From Microtetraspora glauca (lineage in GTDB: Bacteria; Actinomycetota; Actinomycetes; Streptosporangiales; Streptosporangiaceae): a DNA stretch of 64,000 bases. Positions 62,414 through 64,000 of this stretch are shown piece by piece (positions within the stretch are counted from its first letter, which is position 1; the number at the start of each line of letters is the position of its first letter). Both the position numbers and the translations under genes were made by a program. The notes under the pieces were generated by a model. It worked only from the letters and a program-made list of their open reading frames with translations. It was not told the origin of the DNA and searched no databases. Where the stretch lies: assembly GCA_001570385.1 (NCBI GenBank), contig BBYL01000026.1, positions 1 to 64,000 of the forward strand, in the 5' to 3' direction.

Positions 62414-63670
62414 TTATCGGGACAGAGTCTGAATTGATCGTCTTTGGGCGATTATCACGACGGCGACGGTGAAGACGGCGAACTGCACGACCGTGCCGAC
62501 GATCGACTGCCAGGGCACCGAGCCCTGCTGCAGCGCGTTCTGGAGGCCGCCCGCGGCGGCGGTCATGCCGAAGGCGAACACGTTGTTGACGGAGTGCAAC
62601 GCGATGGGCGCCTCCAGGCCCCCGGTGCGGATCGCCAGCCACCCCATGAGCACACCGAACCCGAAGACGTAAGCGATGCCCCAGTCGGTGTAGCCGTGCA
62701 GCGAGGCGAAGGCGACCGCGCCGACGACGATGCCGGGCACCGGGTTGCGCAGGTAGGCCCCGAACGCCTGGAGGATCCAGCCGCGGAACACGTACTCCTC
62801 GGCCGCCGCCTGGAACGGCACCAGCACCAGGATGACGATCAATGGAGCCAGGAAGCGGTCCCAGCCCACCCACATGAACCCGGTCGACACGCCGGTCGCG
62901 AGGAACGTCAGCTGCTGCGCGATCTCACCGAGGATCACGGCGACCAGCGCGATGGGGACGCACGACAACAGCCAGCCCCAGCGCAGCCGCCCGGCGACCG
63001 ACGAGAGCGTGCCCGGCCTCCGCCGCTGCACCGCCCAGGCCGCCCCGGCCACCAGGGGGATCGCCAGGGCGATCAGGCCGAGATTGAACCCGAGCGTCAG
63101 CAGCGGGTCCGCGAAGATCTGGGTGCCCTGCAGCACCATCGGAACGCCCGCCAGGATCGACACCAGCCAGGCGGCGATCCCGGCCACCACCGACACCACG
63201 AGGTATCCGGCGACGATGGCGAGCGTCCCGACGATCGGCCGCCACCAGCGATGCAGTGCCGTACGGGCGAGCCGGTCGTAGCGGGTGCCCGGTGACGGAC
63301 CGATGGCCCAGGGAGCCGGGGGCGGCGGAGGCGCCCACTGGTACGGCGCGGCCGGATAGTGCTGCCCCGGACCCCACGGCCCCGGACCCCACGGCCCCGG
63401 ACCCCACGGCCCCGGGCCCTGTCCCCCCGGACCCCACGGCCCCGGACCCCACTGTGCCGGGCCGTGCTCCCCCGGCCCCCATTGACCTGGGCCCTCGTGC
63501 CCTGGACCGGGTGCTCCGGGCCTCTGCTGCCCGGGGCCGGGTTGTCCCGGGCCCTGCTGCGGGGGCGGTCCCTGCGGAGGCTGGTCCGCGGGTGGTCCCC
63601 CCTGCGCGTTCGGGTCACCCTGGGAGGGCGGTTTCCATTCGGCGGCCGGGTTCCACTGCGGGTCGGTCAT
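62414..63670 (-). CDS. CPBP-family intramembrane metalloprotease (CAAX protease-like)
   Basis: 418 aa. The N-terminal about 120 aa are Gly/Pro/Trp-rich repeats (GPGPWGPGPWGPGPWGPGQ), then at least six membrane segments. Family motifs: AAEEYVFRGWILQAFGAYL (EExxxR), ASLHGYTDW and HSVNNVFAFG (His motifs). Such proteases modify membrane proteins or protect against peptides; the target is unknown. Its ATG overlaps the TAA of the upstream lyase gene (TAATG). Confidence 0.9.
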   Translation of the reverse strand: MTDPQWNPAAEWKPPSQGDPNAQGGPPADQPPQGPPPQQGPGQPGPGQQRPGAPGPGHEGPGQWGPGEHGPAQWGPGPWGPGGQGPGPWGPGPWGPGPWGPGQHYPAAPYQWAPPPPPAPWAIGPSPGTRYDRLARTALHRWWRPIVGTLAIVAGYLVVSVVAGIAAWLVSILAGVPMVLQGTQIFADPLLTLGFNLGLIALAIPLVAGAAWAVQRRRPGTLSSVAGRLRWGWLLSCVPIALVAVILGEIAQQLTFLATGVSTGFMWVGWDRFLAPLIVILVLVPFQAAAEEYVFRGWILQAFGAYLRNPVPGIVVGAVAFASLHGYTDWGIAYVFGFGVLMGWLAIRTGGLEAPIALHSVNNVFAFGMTAAAGGLQNALQQGSVPWQSIVGTVVQFAVFTVAVVIIAQRRSIQTLSR

Positions 63671-64000
63671 TACTCCATTGTCGGCCGTTCGAAGGTCCGA
63701 GCCCTCGCCAGACCCGCGGCACGCCCCTTGGCCGCCACCACGAGGGCCATCTTGCGGGACGCCTCGTCGATCATCTCGTCGCCCAGCATGACCGCCCCGC
63801 GCCGCTCCACGGTCGTGTAGTAGTCGTACGCCTCAAGGATCAACTCGGCGTGGTCGTAGTCCTCCTGCGACGGTGAGAAGACCTCGTTGCCCGCCTCCAC
63901 CTGGGAGGGGTGCAGCACCCACTTGCCGTCGAAGCCCAGCGCGGCCGCCCTTCCGGCCACGCGGCGGAAGCCGTCCACATCCTTGATCTGCAGGTACGGC
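63670..64000 (-). CDS. HpcH/HpaI aldolase (CitE-like) lyase, C-terminal part
   Basis: Partial: about 109 C-terminal residues, the rest beyond 64000. GFDGKWVLHPSQVEAGNEVF is the conserved CitE/Mcl C-terminal block, and the tail (EAYDYYTTVERRGAVMLGDE) is that of L-malyl-CoA / beta-methylmalyl-CoA lyase-type proteins. These cleave or form C-C bonds in acyl-CoA esters. The exact substrate needs the missing N-terminus. Coupled to the CPBP protease gene by a 1-nt overlap. Confidence 0.85.
   Translation of the reverse strand, partial: PYLQIKDVDGFRRVAGRAAALGFDGKWVLHPSQVEAGNEVFSPSQEDYDHAELILEAYDYYTTVERRGAVMLGDEMIDEASRKMALVVAAKGRAAGLARARTFERPTME

Overview
The window is high-GC actinobacterial chromosome. 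Gene content and order, an rRNA leader with the actinobacterial TTGAGAACTCAACAGTGTGC block, initiator tRNAs without an encoded CCA, a WhiB7 regulator, mycoredoxin, AdnAB and many GTG starts point to a filamentous actinomycete, probably Streptosporangiaceae (genus not resolved). Much of the backbone follows, in order, the mycobacterial block Rv3193c to Rv3212: UPF0182, PDZ-Lon protease, Zincin_2 protein, ABC1 kinase, whiB7, uvrD2, mrx1, nudC, adnB/adnA, alkyltransferase-like protein, moeZ, LipV-like hydrolase, TetR, DUF3107, ferritin-like protein, RhlE. Lineage-specific islands interrupt it.

Layout. 1-2 kb: 5' end of a minus-strand 16S gene with its leader and promoter region, one small ORF, and two initiator tRNA genes, each followed by the same terminator. 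2-14 kb: membrane protein, PDZ-Lon protease, moaE, SDR protein, Zincin_2 protein, two small enzymes, a ThiF-like plus ABC1 kinase pair. 14.4-15.5 kb: whiB7 with a WhiB7-type promoter, a long leader ORF and a strong intrinsic attenuator. 15.6-21 kb: tesB, uvrD2, lipase-like hydrolase, mrx1, nudC. 21.1-25.7 kb: an iron-box-controlled three-gene operon (ATP-grasp plus two IucA/IucC synthetases) for an NRPS-independent siderophore. 25.9-35 kb: the AdnA-AdnB helicase-nuclease and a CDP-glycerol transferase-family protein. 35-42 kb: ATL protein, a duplicated 'membrane protein plus S8 protease' module in which one protease has lost its catalytic residues, moeZ, a hydrolase.

42.3-49 kb is the most unusual part: seven tandem, separately transcribed genes for small secreted proteins (signal peptide, Gly/Cys/Trp-rich head, Asn/Arg/His/Gln-rich middle, VINNI-type motif, variable tail). 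Each has the same promoter layout: a 28-29 nt upstream element, 10-11 nt, GTTT, 15-16 nt, GGAAAT, then an inverted repeat 11-17 nt further on. Each is followed by an intrinsic terminator. I do not recognise this family.

49-64 kb: divergent Ku and LigD-type polymerase genes (end joining), a TetR regulator, DUF3107, ferritin-like protein, DEAD-box helicase, hydrolase, a PD-(D/E)XK nuclease beside a metallo-beta-lactamase-fold protein whose metal ligands are largely lost, NUDIX hydrolase, a large beta-propeller membrane protein, a CPBP protease, and the 3' end of a CitE/HpcH-type lyase gene cut by the window edge.
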